Shown here piece after piece: positions 63,976 to 64,000 of a stretch of DNA of 64,000 bases. This DNA comes from Gemmatimonadaceae bacterium. Lineage in GTDB: Bacteria > Latescibacterota > UBA2968 > UBA8231. Position 1 is the stretch's first letter. The number at the start of each line of letters is the position of its first letter. A model generated the notes under the pieces. It was not told the origin of the DNA. It did not search any database and worked only from the letters and a program-made list of their open reading frames with translations. The stretch is from positions 1 through 64,000 of the forward strand of contig JAPOZM010000103.1 in the NCBI GenBank assembly GCA_026706075.1, read 5' to 3'. A program made the translations under genes and the position numbers.

Positions 63976-64000
63976 CTCGCGAATGTCCCCGGATTGGTAA

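Overview
The window is very G+C-rich, gene-dense chromosome from a diderm (Gram-negative-type) bacterium. Signs of an outer membrane are two beta-barrel proteins, a Wza/Wzc-type polysaccharide export pair, lipoprotein and Tat signals. The gene mix suggests an uncultivated or little-studied heterotroph, possibly of the Latescibacterota/FCB or Gemmatimonadota kind: many Gfo/Idh/MocA oxidoreductases, creatininase-family hydrolases, enolase-superfamily dehydratases, ferredoxin-dependent 2-oxoacid oxidoreductases and MEP isoprenoid synthesis. That placement is inference. I see no insertion sequence, phage, CRISPR array or rRNA. I call 59 protein genes, one of them cut by the left edge, and two tRNAs (Lys-TTT and Tyr-GTA). 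GTG and TTG starts are common, and same-strand neighbours very often overlap by ATGA, GTGA or TGATG.

Layout. 1-2.3 kb: pterin and queuosine genes (folE, phhB, queE) beside a cut subtilase. 2.4-9.4 kb: Gfo/Idh oxidoreductases around a fused indolepyruvate:ferredoxin oxidoreductase. 9.5-14.5 kb: a Tat sulfite-oxidase-like enzyme, an outer-membrane barrel and a glycan set (glycosyltransferase, WbqC, DegT). 14.6-16.7 kb: ispG and a DapA-family aldolase. 16.8-20.4 kb: a four-gene set (creatininase-like, HpcH/HpaI aldolase, PfkB kinase, DgoD-like dehydratase) that reads as a sugar-acid catabolic pathway. 20.5-27.5 kb: tRNA-Lys and a second sugar-type set with its own creatininase paralogue. 27.6-33.3 kb: cation exchanger, argG behind a probable ArgR operator, a methyltransferase, mdh, an amidohydrolase and tRNA-Tyr. 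33.4-41 kb: polysaccharide export pair, then lepA-lepB-hemW-thrB. 41-45 kb: a large glycosidase-like protein, hemE and a small unknown. 45-50 kb: korAB bracketed by two CBS-domain genes. 50-58 kb: a degenerate UvrA paralogue, DUF547, an HTH-metallo-beta-lactamase fusion, envelope proteins, and an aldolase/unknown/DegT trio. 58-64 kb: a MauE-thioredoxin fusion, glnE, glnB, a Tpt1/KptA-like protein with a long basic tail, and purE.

Most notable: (1) a signal peptidase I homologue that has lost both catalytic residues; (2) a UvrA paralogue that keeps UvrA zinc modules but has lost most ATPase residues; (3) two genes, ispG and lepA, whose promoters place the start codon exactly 7 nt after the -10 box, predicting leaderless mRNAs; (4) two ARG-box-like palindromes 21 bp apart over the argG promoter; (5) the sugar-acid set with an unusual creatininase subfamily present twice; (6) divergent promoters that share a single -10 region. 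All functions are read from sequence motifs only; no database search was run.
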